A stretch of DNA of 64,000 bases from Blastopirellula marina (GCF_002967765.1 NZ_PUHY01000015.1:496001-560000); one strand, 5' to 3'. Counted from the first letter of the stretch, positions 52,499 to 62,052 are shown. Translations and numbers: made by a program. Notes: generated from the letters alone by a model not told the origin.

Positions 52499-55153
52499 AT
52501 GGGTAAGTGGATTCAGGCCCTCATTTATTTCGTCCTACGGCGGTTGATGCATCGTCGGTACGATGTCGAAGTGATTGGGCTGGAGAAATTGGAATCGCTC
52601 GAAGGTCCGGTCCTGGTTCTGCCAAATCATCCGGCATACGTCGATCCGCCGATCGTGCTGAGTCATCTACGGTTTGGAAAGTCGCTTCGTCCGTTGGTGT
52701 TTACGGACACCTATCGCAGCCCGCTGTTCTATCCACTGATGAAGGTGATCGACGCCTATGAGGTGCCAAACCTGCAATCGCATAGCCGAGATGCGCACAC
52801 CAAGACGACTCAGCTGATTGAAGAAGTCGCCGGCGAGCTTAACCATGGACAAAGCTTTCTGATTTACCCTAGCGGTCGTTTGCAACGACAAGGGTACGAG
52901 ATTGTGGGTGGAGCTCGGATTGCATACGAATTGCTAGAACGCGTCGATAATGTCAACGTTGTTTTGGTCCGCACACGCGGTCTCTGGGGAAGTCGGTATG
53001 GATGTGCTCAAGAAGGGGATGTTCCCGCACTCGGACGCAACGCGCTGGCTTCCTTCTTTTGGGTGCTCGCCGGTTTGGTCTTCTTCCTGCCGAAACGCAA
53101 AGTCACGCTCGAGGTTCATCCGGTAAATCGCGACGAACTGCCGATGGAAAGCAAGACGGCCCTCAATCGCCATCTCGAAGGATTCTACAATGCGGATGGG
53201 GGAGAGACCGCGAAATTCGTTCCTTATAACTACTTCTTTGGACCACGCGAGTTCGATTTCGATGCGGTGAAGAAGAAGGGAGCGGTTGATTTAAGCGAGG
53301 TCCCTGAATCGACGGTTCATGAAGTCTACGAAATTGTCGAGCATCGACTCGATCGCAAACTAGAGGAGAGCGAAAAGGAGCCAAGCACGACGCTCGATAT
53401 GCTCGGGCTTGATAGTTTGGAACGCATGGACCTGGCCCTTGAACTGGAACGCCAGTATGGCTTCCGCAGTGATCATGTTCCTGCGAGTGTAGGGGAGCTA
53501 TGCTTATTGGCTGCTGGAAAAGCACCTACCGATGAACAGCCGCTGGAAGTTCCCGAAGGATGGGTCGACGAAACGAAAACTAGCACCGATTACCCTGAGA
53601 TTCTCGCCGAGACAATCGCCGAAGCATTCGTCCGTCGCGCGCTTCAAAGTGCCAACCATACGGCAGTCGCTGATCCACTTTCTGGAGCGTTGAATTATCG
53701 CAAACTGTTGATTGGCGCGACTCTCCTTTCAAAACGCATTGCCAAACTGGAATCGAAGTCGGTCGGTATCATGTTGCCTGCGTCGGTCGCTGCCGACTCG
53801 GTCGTGTTGGCCACGCTCATCGCTGGCAAGCTCCCGGTGATGCTCAATTGGACGACTGGCCCGGCTGGCCTCCGGCATGCAACTGAGAAGCTGGAAGTGT
53901 CGCACGTCGTAACTTCGAAGCGTTTCATGGACCGATTGGGTGTCGAGATCGACGGCGTGGAAATGTTTTATCTGGAAGATGTTCGCGAAGGGATATCGAC
54001 CTGGGAGAAACTACGGACGCTGATTGCAACCTATATCGCGTCTGGATCGTTCTTGAGTCATCTCCCACAGCCCAATCCAGATGATCCGGCGGTGATCTTG
54101 TTCACCTCCGGTTCCGAGAGTCTGCCCAAAGCAGTACCTCTTTCGCATCGCAATCTGATTGCGGACATGCGGGGAGGAATCGATCATATGAATTTCCATC
54201 GCAGCGACACGCTGTTGGGATTCCTTCCTCCGTTTCACAGCTTTGGTCTGACGGCGGCTTCGTTGATGCCACTACTATCTGGCATTCGAGTCGTACATCA
54301 TGCCGATCCAACCGACTCACGTATGTTGGCTCGCATTATTGCGGCTTACAAACCAACGTTCACTTTCACGACGCCGACATTTCTTCAGTACATCGTTAGC
54401 AGTAGCGAGCCAGGTGAACTCGATTCACTGCGATTGGTGATGGTCGGTGCTGAAAAGTGTCCCACATCGTTGTACGAGCAAACCATGAAAATTTTGCCCG
54501 ACCTTGATCTGTTGGAAGGGTACGGAATCACCGAATGCAGTCCCGTGGTTTCTGGAAACAAGCCGGGGCAAAACAAGCCTGGCACCATCGGATTGCCGAT
54601 CAACTGCGTCGAAACGTTAGTCGTTCATCCCGAATCTCACGAGCCGTTACCGCAAGGCGAAGCAGGATTGCTGCTGATTCGTGGAGACTCGGTGTTTGAT
54701 GGATACTACAAGTACGACGCGCCCCAGCCGTTTCTCGAGGTCAACGGGCATCGTTGGTATAACTCCGGCGATCTGGTGGCGAAGGACGAAGATGGATTCA
54801 TTCAGTTCCGTGGACGATTGAAACGATTCTTAAAGATCGGTGGCGAGATGGTCAGCTTGCCAGCACTCGAGGCCCCTTTAGCCGAAAAGTTTCCGGCGGA
54901 CGAAGAGGGGCCCAAGGTCGCTGTTGAGGGTGTCGAGAAAGATGGAGGCCGTTGTATCGTCCTGTTCACGACCGAAGACCTCACCCTTCGCGAGGCCAAT
55001 GATCTGTTGAAACAGGCGGGCTTCCATGGCATCATGCGATTGGACGAGGTTCGTCAAATCGAGACGATTCCCGTATTGGGAACCGGAAAGACCAACTATC
55101 GACAGCTTCGCGGTTGGTTGGAAGAAGGTAGTGAGGTAACGGCAAATTCGTAA
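52499..55153 (+). CDS. Aas-like fusion: acyltransferase, acyl carrier domain, acyl-ACP synthetase
   Basis: The protein has 884 residues with three domains. Residues ~20-210 form a PlsC-type acyltransferase (NHPAYVD with H44 and D49, and YPSGRLQRQG near 123), followed by a hydrophobic stretch (~185-198). Residues ~262-340 form an acyl carrier-like domain with LGLDSLERMDL, where S306 would take phosphopantetheine. Residues ~365-880 form an AMP-binding enzyme with LFTSGSESLPKAVPLSHRN near 534, GYGITECSPV and NSGDLVAKDEDG. Bifunctional Aas of E. coli lacks an embedded carrier domain, so this is an uncommon arrangement that may pass acyl groups internally. It would re-acylate lysophospholipids at the inner membrane. 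Confidence 0.88.
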   Translation: MGKWIQALIYFVLRRLMHRRYDVEVIGLEKLESLEGPVLVLPNHPAYVDPPIVLSHLRFGKSLRPLVFTDTYRSPLFYPLMKVIDAYEVPNLQSHSRDAHTKTTQLIEEVAGELNHGQSFLIYPSGRLQRQGYEIVGGARIAYELLERVDNVNVVLVRTRGLWGSRYGCAQEGDVPALGRNALASFFWVLAGLVFFLPKRKVTLEVHPVNRDELPMESKTALNRHLEGFYNADGGETAKFVPYNYFFGPREFDFDAVKKKGAVDLSEVPESTVHEVYEIVEHRLDRKLEESEKEPSTTLDMLGLDSLERMDLALELERQYGFRSDHVPASVGELCLLAAGKAPTDEQPLEVPEGWVDETKTSTDYPEILAETIAEAFVRRALQSANHTAVADPLSGALNYRKLLIGATLLSKRIAKLESKSVGIMLPASVAADSVVLATLIAGKLPVMLNWTTGPAGLRHATEKLEVSHVVTSKRFMDRLGVEIDGVEMFYLEDVREGISTWEKLRTLIATYIASGSFLSHLPQPNPDDPAVILFTSGSESLPKAVPLSHRNLIADMRGGIDHMNFHRSDTLLGFLPPFHSFGLTAASLMPLLSGIRVVHHADPTDSRMLARIIAAYKPTFTFTTPTFLQYIVSSSEPGELDSLRLVMVGAEKCPTSLYEQTMKILPDLDLLEGYGITECSPVVSGNKPGQNKPGTIGLPINCVETLVVHPESHEPLPQGEAGLLLIRGDSVFDGYYKYDAPQPFLEVNGHRWYNSGDLVAKDEDGFIQFRGRLKRFLKIGGEMVSLPALEAPLAEKFPADEEGPKVAVEGVEKDGGRCIVLFTTEDLTLREANDLLKQAGFHGIMRLDEVRQIETIPVLGTGKTNYRQLRGWLEEGSEVTANS

Positions 55154-55164
55154 TCAGGCATGCT

Positions 55165-56064
55165 TCAAGAGATGATCTGGATCGACTCTTGTTCTCCTCC
55201 AATTGATCCGACGAGGAGTCGTCGCATGTCGCCACTGGTTTCCATCGTCCCGGTTGCCTTAACTTGGTCGCCCGGCTTGAATCCCATCTCGTAGCCGATG
55301 TGGTAGGTAACCAGGGGCACGCCTTCTTCAGTGTCAAAAGAGATCGGATAGAGCAAACTTTCATCGCGGTTGGTGATTTTCATTTGCCACTGCATGGTCA
55401 TCGGTTCCGTAGCTTGGAACGGAGCGGTTCGTTCGGTCTCGAACAGAATTTCTTCATCCGTTAATACCCCCCGGATCGTGAATCGAGTTCCTTGGTAGGT
55501 GCCTTGGTTGAATTTCCGCTCAGCAATTGTATGAAATGTATGGTCGTCGATATCCGGAGGGCGTTGAATGTGGATGGGATCGATTCGCTTGATATCGTCG
55601 AACTGGAATAGCTCTTCCTCTTTTTTCAGAAATTGCGTGATGACCGTCTGACCGTAGATGACCAAGTCGATATCGGAGTTTTCGTTCCCTGCACCCCATA
55701 AAAGGGAATCGGTCAAACCAATCTCGGAGGAAGGGACTTCGCAGTGCTCGGCAAGAATTTCGATCAGGTCAATCGCCTGGGCGAGCAGCGGCGGTTGGTT
55801 TTCTCGATCAGCAAGAAGCTGGCGTGTTCGCTTGAGTGGTTTGAGATGCTGCTCGATCTTATCAACGGGAACGGCAATCCGATCGGTAACAAATCCCGGA
55901 AATGACTTCTGTAAATAGGCCATCGCGGCCGCGTAAGTGTCCAGCCATTTGTTTCCTTCCGCGTACTTAAGCCCGGCCGTCACATGCCCGGACGGATGCT
56001 GATCTCCCAGGACGTTAAAGATCAATCCTTCAGAGGTGAGCAGGTAGTCTTTGTCGCGATACAT
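55165..56064 (-). CDS. Predicted nucleotidyltransferase (polymerase beta-like fold) with C-terminal beta domain
   Basis: The protein has 299 residues. The N-terminus (DYLLTSEGLIFNVLGDQHPSGHVTAGLKYAEG) and the core DSLLWGAGNENSDIDLVIYGQ, which has the G-x(n)-D-x-D motif of polymerase beta-like nucleotidyltransferases, match a predicted nucleotidyltransferase family that I recall mainly from archaea (COG1665-like). The metal-binding Asp pair is in SDIDLV. After this, RKFNQGTYQGTRFTIRG and YEMGFKPGDQVKATGTME suggest a C-terminal beta-barrel. What it modifies is unknown. The 3' end is 11 bases from the end of the Aas-like gene on the other strand. Confidence 0.75.
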   Translation of the reverse strand: MYRDKDYLLTSEGLIFNVLGDQHPSGHVTAGLKYAEGNKWLDTYAAAMAYLQKSFPGFVTDRIAVPVDKIEQHLKPLKRTRQLLADRENQPPLLAQAIDLIEILAEHCEVPSSEIGLTDSLLWGAGNENSDIDLVIYGQTVITQFLKKEEELFQFDDIKRIDPIHIQRPPDIDDHTFHTIAERKFNQGTYQGTRFTIRGVLTDEEILFETERTAPFQATEPMTMQWQMKITNRDESLLYPISFDTEEGVPLVTYHIGYEMGFKPGDQVKATGTMETSGDMRRLLVGSIGGEQESIQIIS

Positions 56065-56265
56065 GGTAGCGTTTCCTTGAAACCTGATTTCCCGGATTGA
56101 TTAAGAAGCAAAGATTGAATGGATCCATCACGCAGCTACGAGTCTTTTGCCTACGACTCAAGTAGGATTCGCTGCTTCCATCAAGAGGCCCATTGTAAAT
56201 GATCCTCTCTTCGTCCAGATTAGGGGAAATCAGGAGTCAGGCAACCGGGCAATAAGGTAAGTCGA

Positions 56266-57660
56266 ATGACGCGATTGACGTTTCACGGGGCGGCGGAAAC
56301 GGTCACAGGTTCCAAGTATCTGTTGGAGGCTGATGATTCGAAAGTCCTGATCGATTGCGGAATGTTTCAAGGGCTGAAAGAGCTCCGCTTGCGAAACTGG
56401 GATCCCTTGCCGTTCCCGGCTCACTCGCTTGATCGCGTGGTGCTGACGCACGCTCACATCGACCATACCGGCTATTTACCCCGGATCGTTAAAGATGGGT
56501 ACCACGGTCCAATTCTATGCACGCCGGGTACCAAGCGACTGACAAATCTTCTGCTTTTGGATTCGGCTGAAAACCAAGAGCGTGACGCCGAATACTTCAA
56601 TTTGAAGGGACTATCGAAGCATAAACCAGCACTGCCGCTGTACGACCCGAAAGATGCACGTAAGGCAATCAAACAATTAACGGCGTTGCCACGCGAAGAA
56701 TGGCACCAGGCAGCCGGCCCCATTTGGATTCGCTTTCATGATGCTGGCCACTTGTTGGGCTCGAATATGATTGAAGTCGAGATCCGCAACCAGGATCCTC
56801 CGCTACGGCTGTTGTTCTCCGGTGATGTCGGTCGTTACAACGCGCCGTTGTATCACGACCCGCACGAACCACCCCGCTGTGACTTCTTGATATGCGAAAG
56901 CACCTACGGCGATCGGGACCATCCGCAAGGAGATGTGCTCGATTCGCTGGAGGTTACGATGAATGAGGCGATCGAACGAGGTGGTGTTATATTGATGGCA
57001 TCGTTCGCGGTTGGACGTGCTCAGCAGTTGATTTATCTGCTACAAGTTTTAATGCACGCCGGTAGAATTCCGCGAATCCCGATTTATCTCGACAGTCCCA
57101 TGGCGGTCGATGCGACTGAGATCTTTCGTGACTTCGCCGAAGACTTCGACCTTTCCGAAGGTCGACTCAATGGACCGTCGAGCGTATTAAATGAATCGAA
57201 CGTGCACATGGTGCGTAGTAGTGCGGAATCGAAAAAGCTGAATAAGGTCAAAGGACCAGCTGTAATTATTGCCTCGTCCGGCATGATGACTGGGGGACGA
57301 ATCTTGTTTCACCTTCGTCAGCGTTTGCCTTGGCACCAAAACACGTTACTGGCCGGCGGCTATATGGCCGCGGGTACCTTAGGGCGAAAAATCCAGGAAG
57401 GGCATCGTTCCGTTCGGATTCATAAGCGAGACGTTCCCGTTAATGCCCACTTGGCGTCCGTTTCCGGATTGAGTGGCCACGCCGGTCAAAGTGAATTACT
57501 GCAATGGGTTTCTGGTCTGCCGAAGCCGAAACTCGTCTTCCTGACGCATGGCGAACCGGAAAGTGCTTCGGTGCTTTCCGGACTCATGCGACAACGCTTC
57601 GGTTTTCGCACCATCATTCCACGGATGGGAGAATCGTTTGATCTTGAGGAGCACGCATGA
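56266..57660 (+). CDS. Beta-CASP MBL-fold RNA nuclease (RNase J/CPSF-like)
   Basis: The protein has 464 residues. The MBL metal site is H62-x-H64-x-D66-H67 in THAHIDHTGYLP, plus a later His (DAGHLLGS) and Asp (FSGDVGRY). The beta-CASP part includes PIYLDSPMAVDATEIF and the CASP motif IIASSGMMTGGRI. The C-terminal RMMBL-type HASVSGLSGHAGQSEL and VFLTHGEPES complete the family. This size and form correspond to the archaeal/bacterial CPSF-like exo/endonucleases (YSH1-type) rather than RNase J. It starts a three-gene unit in which each stop overlaps the next start (ATGA). Confidence 0.92.
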   Translation: MTRLTFHGAAETVTGSKYLLEADDSKVLIDCGMFQGLKELRLRNWDPLPFPAHSLDRVVLTHAHIDHTGYLPRIVKDGYHGPILCTPGTKRLTNLLLLDSAENQERDAEYFNLKGLSKHKPALPLYDPKDARKAIKQLTALPREEWHQAAGPIWIRFHDAGHLLGSNMIEVEIRNQDPPLRLLFSGDVGRYNAPLYHDPHEPPRCDFLICESTYGDRDHPQGDVLDSLEVTMNEAIERGGVILMASFAVGRAQQLIYLLQVLMHAGRIPRIPIYLDSPMAVDATEIFRDFAEDFDLSEGRLNGPSSVLNESNVHMVRSSAESKKLNKVKGPAVIIASSGMMTGGRILFHLRQRLPWHQNTLLAGGYMAAGTLGRKIQEGHRSVRIHKRDVPVNAHLASVSGLSGHAGQSELLQWVSGLPKPKLVFLTHGEPESASVLSGLMRQRFGFRTIIPRMGESFDLEEHA

Positions 57661-58523
57661 CGCCCAAACATGAAGAAGAAAACCTGGAACAAATTGTCAA
57701 TTCTCCTAGCTATGTGCTGCCGCAGAACGATACCGACTTCCTTGCCGGCGAATCGATGCGTGGCGTTCGTTTGCAATTGGAGTACACCAAACCACAAGAG
57801 TTTCTGACGCGACAGAAAATCAACTCGACGATTATCCTCTTTGGCGGCACGCAGATTGTCGAACGCTCGCAAGCCGAAGGTCAACTGAAACAACTAAAAA
57901 AGCAACTGGAAGAAGAGGGCACGCGACCTGAACTGGAACGCGCCATTCAGCGAGCCGAACGGCAACTGGCCAAGTCAAAGTATTACGACGAAGCCAGAGC
58001 TTTTGCCAGTCTTGTCTCGCAGCATTCATATCATAACGATCGTTATGACTACGTGATCGTCACCGGGGGCGGACCCGGAATCATGGAGGCGGGCAACCGA
58101 GGCGCCTATGATGTTGGAGCACCTTCGATTGGCTTAAACATCACGCTACCCGAGGAACAGCATCCCAACCCGTATATCACGCCCGGGTTGTGTTTCATGT
58201 TCCATTACTTCGCAATGCGGAAGATGCACTTCTTGATGCGCGCCAAGGCGTTGGTCGTTTTCCCAGGCGGGTTCGGCACCTTCGACGAATTGTTCGACGC
58301 ACTGACCCTCCGGCAAACCGACCGTATGCAAGCCATTCCGGTTATTCTTTACGGCACGGATTATTGGAAGCAGGCGATCAACTGGGAGTTCCTAGCGGAC
58401 GAAGCGGTTATTCGTGACGAACATTTGGAACTCTTAAACTTTGCCGATTCTCCCACGGAAGCCTGGAACATCATCACCAAGTTCCACGAAGCAGACCCTG
58501 AAGCCAAGGTGATTGCCCCATGA
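57657..58523 (+). CDS. LOG-family protein (TIGR00730-like)
   Basis: The protein has 288 residues. The LOG signature is complete: GGGPGIMEAGNRGAYDVG near 137-153 and VVFPGGFGTFDELFDAL near 200-216, with PGGxGTxxE. LOG enzymes release free cytokinin base from riboside monophosphates; bacterial members also act on nucleotides as pyrimidine/purine phosphoribohydrolases. The ~90-residue N-terminus, including a Gln/Glu/Leu/Lys helix (70-105), is an extension relative to short LOG proteins. It starts in the stop codon of the beta-CASP gene (ATGA) and follows GAGGAGC. Confidence 0.92.
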   Translation: MTPKHEEENLEQIVNSPSYVLPQNDTDFLAGESMRGVRLQLEYTKPQEFLTRQKINSTIILFGGTQIVERSQAEGQLKQLKKQLEEEGTRPELERAIQRAERQLAKSKYYDEARAFASLVSQHSYHNDRYDYVIVTGGGPGIMEAGNRGAYDVGAPSIGLNITLPEEQHPNPYITPGLCFMFHYFAMRKMHFLMRAKALVVFPGGFGTFDELFDALTLRQTDRMQAIPVILYGTDYWKQAINWEFLADEAVIRDEHLELLNFADSPTEAWNIITKFHEADPEAKVIAP

Positions 58524-59320
58524 GCCGCGGACAACAACGAACATTCGGCAACATCCCTCCGGTAGCTATCGTTACCGGAAGTGCAAAACGTGTGGGGAAG
58601 GTGATCGCCCAGCACTTGGCTGCGTCGGGCTACCGAATTGCCGTACATGCCAATCATTCGTTGGACGAAGCGAAGCAGTTTGCCGAGCAGTTGAAGGAGC
58701 AGGGGACCGAGGCCAGCGCGTTCCAGGCCGACCTGACGGACGAAAGTCAGATCAAAGATTTGATCGATTACGTTCATTGGTACTTTGGTCGGATCGATGT
58801 ACTAGTCAACTCCGCATCGATCTTCTTTCCCACTCCGTTGGATGAACTAACCGAAGAAGACGTCCAATCGTTGTTCAACGTCAACACGTTCGCTGTGCTG
58901 AATTGTTCGAGGTGGGCCGCGGAAAGGATGGTCGAGCAAGAGACGGGCGGAGCCATTGTAAACATCGCTGATTGGTCGATCGTTCGTCCCACGAAGGATT
59001 TCTCCGCCTACATCGCTAGTAAAGGGGCATTGCCGACGCTAACGCGAAGTTTGGCGATCGACCTTGCCGCGCGGAACCCAGCGATTCGCGTGAACGCGGT
59101 GCTACCTGGTCAGGTGCTTCTGCCTGAAGATGTCAGCGATAAGAAGCGTCAGGCTGCCATCGATGCGACACTCGTCAAGCGCTTGGGCGAACCCGAAGAC
59201 GTCGCGCAGGCGGTTCAGTTCCTGATCGAAAGTCCTTTCGTAACAGGAGTTTGCTTACCGGTCGACGGAGGTCGCACGATCTTTGGCGGGCAATTCTACG
59301 ACGCTAGCGTTCATGGTTAG
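58520..59320 (+). CDS. SDR oxidoreductase, pteridine reductase-like
   Basis: The protein has 266 residues. The Rossmann loop TGSAKRVGKVIA (19-30) has the Arg-type NADP preference of pteridine reductases. LVNSASIFFPTPL matches the NSASxFxxTPL segment of that group, and YIASKGA gives the catalytic Tyr and Lys. AVLPGQVLLPEDV and the C-terminal LPVDGGRTIFGG are also typical. Pteridine reductases make dihydro- or tetrahydro-folate or biopterin. The gene is third in an ATGA-overlap operon with beta-CASP and LOG, so one polycistronic transcript is almost certain. Substrate is an inference. Confidence 0.9.
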   Translation: MSRGQQRTFGNIPPVAIVTGSAKRVGKVIAQHLAASGYRIAVHANHSLDEAKQFAEQLKEQGTEASAFQADLTDESQIKDLIDYVHWYFGRIDVLVNSASIFFPTPLDELTEEDVQSLFNVNTFAVLNCSRWAAERMVEQETGGAIVNIADWSIVRPTKDFSAYIASKGALPTLTRSLAIDLAARNPAIRVNAVLPGQVLLPEDVSDKKRQAAIDATLVKRLGEPEDVAQAVQFLIESPFVTGVCLPVDGGRTIFGGQFYDASVHG

Positions 59321-59482
59321 CAGCATTGCCACTCTGCGATTTCACCGCAGAATCTCGGACACAAAGTGATAGCATTTCCTGGCGAAATCGGCGCTGTATC
59401 GATTTCCGGAATCCTCTAGAATTCCGCCGCGACTTTCCGCGTGCATCGGGAAGGATCCGAAAATTTCATCAGGAAGTGTTCC

Positions 59483-61375
59483 ATGCGAGTTCGATTGTTG
59501 GTCAACCACGGTACCTGGTCGGCTGCTGTCCTGGCAGCTGCAGGATTGTCATTTACGGGATGCGGTGGCGGAGATACGAGTCCCCCGGCCGTTAGCATCG
59601 AGCAAAACACCGATGGTGGATCTGCACCACCGGCCGCTTCGAGTCCGGCTCCGGTCGAGGTTGCTGCGACACCACAAACAAGTCCAAGTGTCGCCAACCC
59701 AGCGGCAACGCCGGCCGAAACTCCAGGCCTTGTTTCGCAGAACCCTAACAATACAACCGCAACCGTCGCCACCACCGCCCCGGCTGCCCAAACGCCAACA
59801 GGCGGAAACGCGGATATGCAAGTCAATGCACCCGCCGGTGCTGCCCCCGCTGGTCAACCAGAGCTTCCTCCGCCGATGACACCGGCCGAGATTGCGGCTC
59901 AGATGGACCTCGACAACGTTCCCAATGGAACGCCCGTCGAGATGCTGAAGTACATGAACGACCTGACCGCGGTTCCGTTTCCCAACAATGCTTCGCCGCA
60001 AGATCTGCGACGCTTCGCGACCAAGGTTTACTCGAACATTTTAACTGCCGGTGATCGCCTCTTGGCGGCTCCTGCGGCTACTTCCGACCAACGTCGGGCG
60101 GCGGTTCAGTTTAAGTTCAACGCCTATGAAATGCTGATTCAGATCTTGCCAGAGCAAGCCAATGAAATTGCTCAAGAGCGAATTCAGTTCGCCCAAGGCA
60201 TCGCGGCAACGAAAGATCCGAACGTCGCTCGGTTCGCACGACTGTTCCTCTTCGAGCAGATGCTGGCCCAGTTCGCTTCTGGCGAAGAATCACTTTTCCA
60301 GCCGGTGATGGAAGACTCGAAGTACATTATCGAAGATCCGAATGCAGACATCATGCATTTCGGTGTTGCTGAGAATGCGGCTGTTGTTTTCGCCCGGATG
60401 GGTCACACCGAAAATGCCGTCGCTATTTTGAACATGATGAAAAAGTCGTTTACTGGTGCCAAGGACGAACAGCTTGCTGCTCGTGCTGCCGAACTGGATG
60501 ACATGATCCTGCAATACAAGATTGTCGGTACCATGATGGCCGCCGCCAACGGTGACGAAACGCAGGAAGAAGTCTTGGTGACCAATATCCGTAATTGGGT
60601 GGCCACCAAGCCGAACGAAAACCTTGAACCACTGCAAATGATGTCGACCATCGAAATGCAGATGGAAGACTACGGCAAAATGAACTTGGCTCGTCGCATT
60701 GCTGGGTTGATGCAAGAGTTCTACGGCGATCACCCTGATCCGCAGGTTGTGCAGTCCGTAGCGACTTCGGTAAGCAACGCTCAGAAGCGTACCGGTTTGA
60801 TTGCCAAGCCGTTCACTGTCGAAGGCAACACCATCAACGGCGTTCCTTTCGATTGGAGCAAGTATAAGGGCAAGTGGGTCCTGGTCGACTTCTGGGCGAC
60901 ATGGTGCCCGATTTGTCTGGAAGAAATGGCCAGCATCAAGCAGGTTTATCAGAAGTATCGATCCAAGGGATTTGAAGTCGTGGGTGTGAACCTCGACGAC
61001 GATCCACGTGCCCGAGCGGCCTTCTTCCAAGCGAACAGCTTGCCTTGGCCGACCGTCGTGAGTGCCGATCCAGACAACACGGGCTTCAAAGATCCAAATG
61101 CCGTTCGCTGCGGTGTGGAAGCTTTGCCGTTTTTGGTATTCGTTGGCCCTGACGGAACAGTTGTCGAGATCAATCCTCGTGGCGAACGACTGGAAGAACT
61201 CCTTCTAAGTGTCCTGAACCAAGGCTCTGGTGGTGTGCAATCGTTGTCGAACCCTGTTCCTGGGGTCACGCAAACACCGGGGATGACTGCCCCAACCGGC
61301 AACATGGCAGCTCCAGCCGGTCCAGCGAACCCTTCCACCGCAGACTCGGACGTCAGCTTGAAAGTTGTTCGTTAG
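59483..61375 (+). CDS. Lipoprotein with C-terminal TlpA-like thioredoxin domain
   Basis: The protein has 630 residues from the ATG at 59483, which has AGGAAG about 8 bases upstream. The signal peptide ends with lipobox SFTGC followed by GGGD. Residues ~25-135 are a Pro/Ala/Thr/Gln-rich tether. Residues ~140-420 form helical repeats (PQDLRRFATKVYSNI, ALRRRVQF-like segments) that may be TPR-like. The last ~170 residues form a thioredoxin domain with DFWATWCPICLEEMASI (WCPIC from 474). The CxxC pair suggests it reduces disulfides or helps cytochrome maturation outside the cytoplasm. The end is Pro/Gly-rich. It ends at a strong terminator, so it is probably alone. Confidence 0.88.
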   Translation: MRVRLLVNHGTWSAAVLAAAGLSFTGCGGGDTSPPAVSIEQNTDGGSAPPAASSPAPVEVAATPQTSPSVANPAATPAETPGLVSQNPNNTTATVATTAPAAQTPTGGNADMQVNAPAGAAPAGQPELPPPMTPAEIAAQMDLDNVPNGTPVEMLKYMNDLTAVPFPNNASPQDLRRFATKVYSNILTAGDRLLAAPAATSDQRRAAVQFKFNAYEMLIQILPEQANEIAQERIQFAQGIAATKDPNVARFARLFLFEQMLAQFASGEESLFQPVMEDSKYIIEDPNADIMHFGVAENAAVVFARMGHTENAVAILNMMKKSFTGAKDEQLAARAAELDDMILQYKIVGTMMAAANGDETQEEVLVTNIRNWVATKPNENLEPLQMMSTIEMQMEDYGKMNLARRIAGLMQEFYGDHPDPQVVQSVATSVSNAQKRTGLIAKPFTVEGNTINGVPFDWSKYKGKWVLVDFWATWCPICLEEMASIKQVYQKYRSKGFEVVGVNLDDDPRARAAFFQANSLPWPTVVSADPDNTGFKDPNAVRCGVEALPFLVFVGPDGTVVEINPRGERLEELLLSVLNQGSGGVQSLSNPVPGVTQTPGMTAPTGNMAAPAGPANPSTADSDVSLKVVR

Positions 61376-61399
61376 TTCACAAAGCAATAAGAAACGACG

Positions 61400-61429
61400 A
61401 GGCCGGATGTCATCATCCGGCCTTTTTTT
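61400..61429 (+). terminator. Intrinsic terminator after the TlpA-like gene
   Basis: A ten-base-pair stem (61400-61409 with 61414-61423, AGGCCGGATG and complement) with a four-base loop runs into seven T residues, 24 bases past the stop at 61375. Confidence 0.93.
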
Positions 61430-61529
61430 GTGCCTTAGTGAAGAGCGATACGGTTCGTGAATTTGGTTTGTGCAACTCTATAATTGCCAAATGGGCGTTT
61501 CGCGAATTCCTCTTCTCAAGGAGATGATA

Positions 61530-62036
61530 ATGCTTTTCAAGTCGTCGATGATCGGAATGAGTCTTTGCCTAGTGAGCTTTGTTGCTGCGCAATCAGACGC
61601 CGCTGAATTGAAAGCGGGAGATGAAGCTCCTGCATTCACGTTAGATGGTGAGTCGGCCGATCCAGTCAAGCTTTCAGACTTCAAAGGGAAGAAGCTGGTC
61701 ATCACGTTCAACCGAGCCAACTGGTGCCCATACTGCATGAAACAAGTGACCGATTTGCAGAAGCATTATGGCGAAATTAAAGATGCAGGCGCCGAGTTGC
61801 TGGTCGTGTTTCGAGAAGAAGCAACCGGTGCGGATGGCTTGAAAAAGATTCGTGACAAGACAAAAGCAACGATGCCGTTCGCGCTTGATCTCGAAGCAGA
61901 AAAGACGGGCGCCTACAGTCCTGAAGGATTCGATACGTACGTAATCGACGAGCAAGGTAAGATCATCACCGTGCTCGAAGGGACGAAGCCCGATCGCCCC
62001 ATGGGAGACGAAATCTTGAAGGTTCTACGCAAGTAG
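61530..62036 (+). CDS. Exported peroxiredoxin/thioredoxin-fold protein
   Basis: The protein has 168 residues from an ATG lying 6 bases after AAGGAG; an earlier ATG two codons upstream overlaps the ribosome site. The signal peptide ends SDAAE near residue 24. The fold runs GDEAPAFTLDGESADPVKLSDFKGKKLVITFNRANWCPYC, with W65-C66-P-Y-C69. The CPYC form is seen in glutaredoxin-like and AhpC/TSA family proteins that use two cysteines. There is no resolving Cys elsewhere, so it is more likely a thiol-disulfide reductase of the AhpC/TSA superfamily than a typical 2-Cys peroxiredoxin. It could be a functional companion of the TlpA-like lipoprotein upstream. Confidence 0.85.
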   Translation: MLFKSSMIGMSLCLVSFVAAQSDAAELKAGDEAPAFTLDGESADPVKLSDFKGKKLVITFNRANWCPYCMKQVTDLQKHYGEIKDAGAELLVVFREEATGADGLKKIRDKTKATMPFALDLEAEKTGAYSPEGFDTYVIDEQGKIITVLEGTKPDRPMGDEILKVLRK

Positions 62037-62052
62037 TCTTCCTACGATCGGC

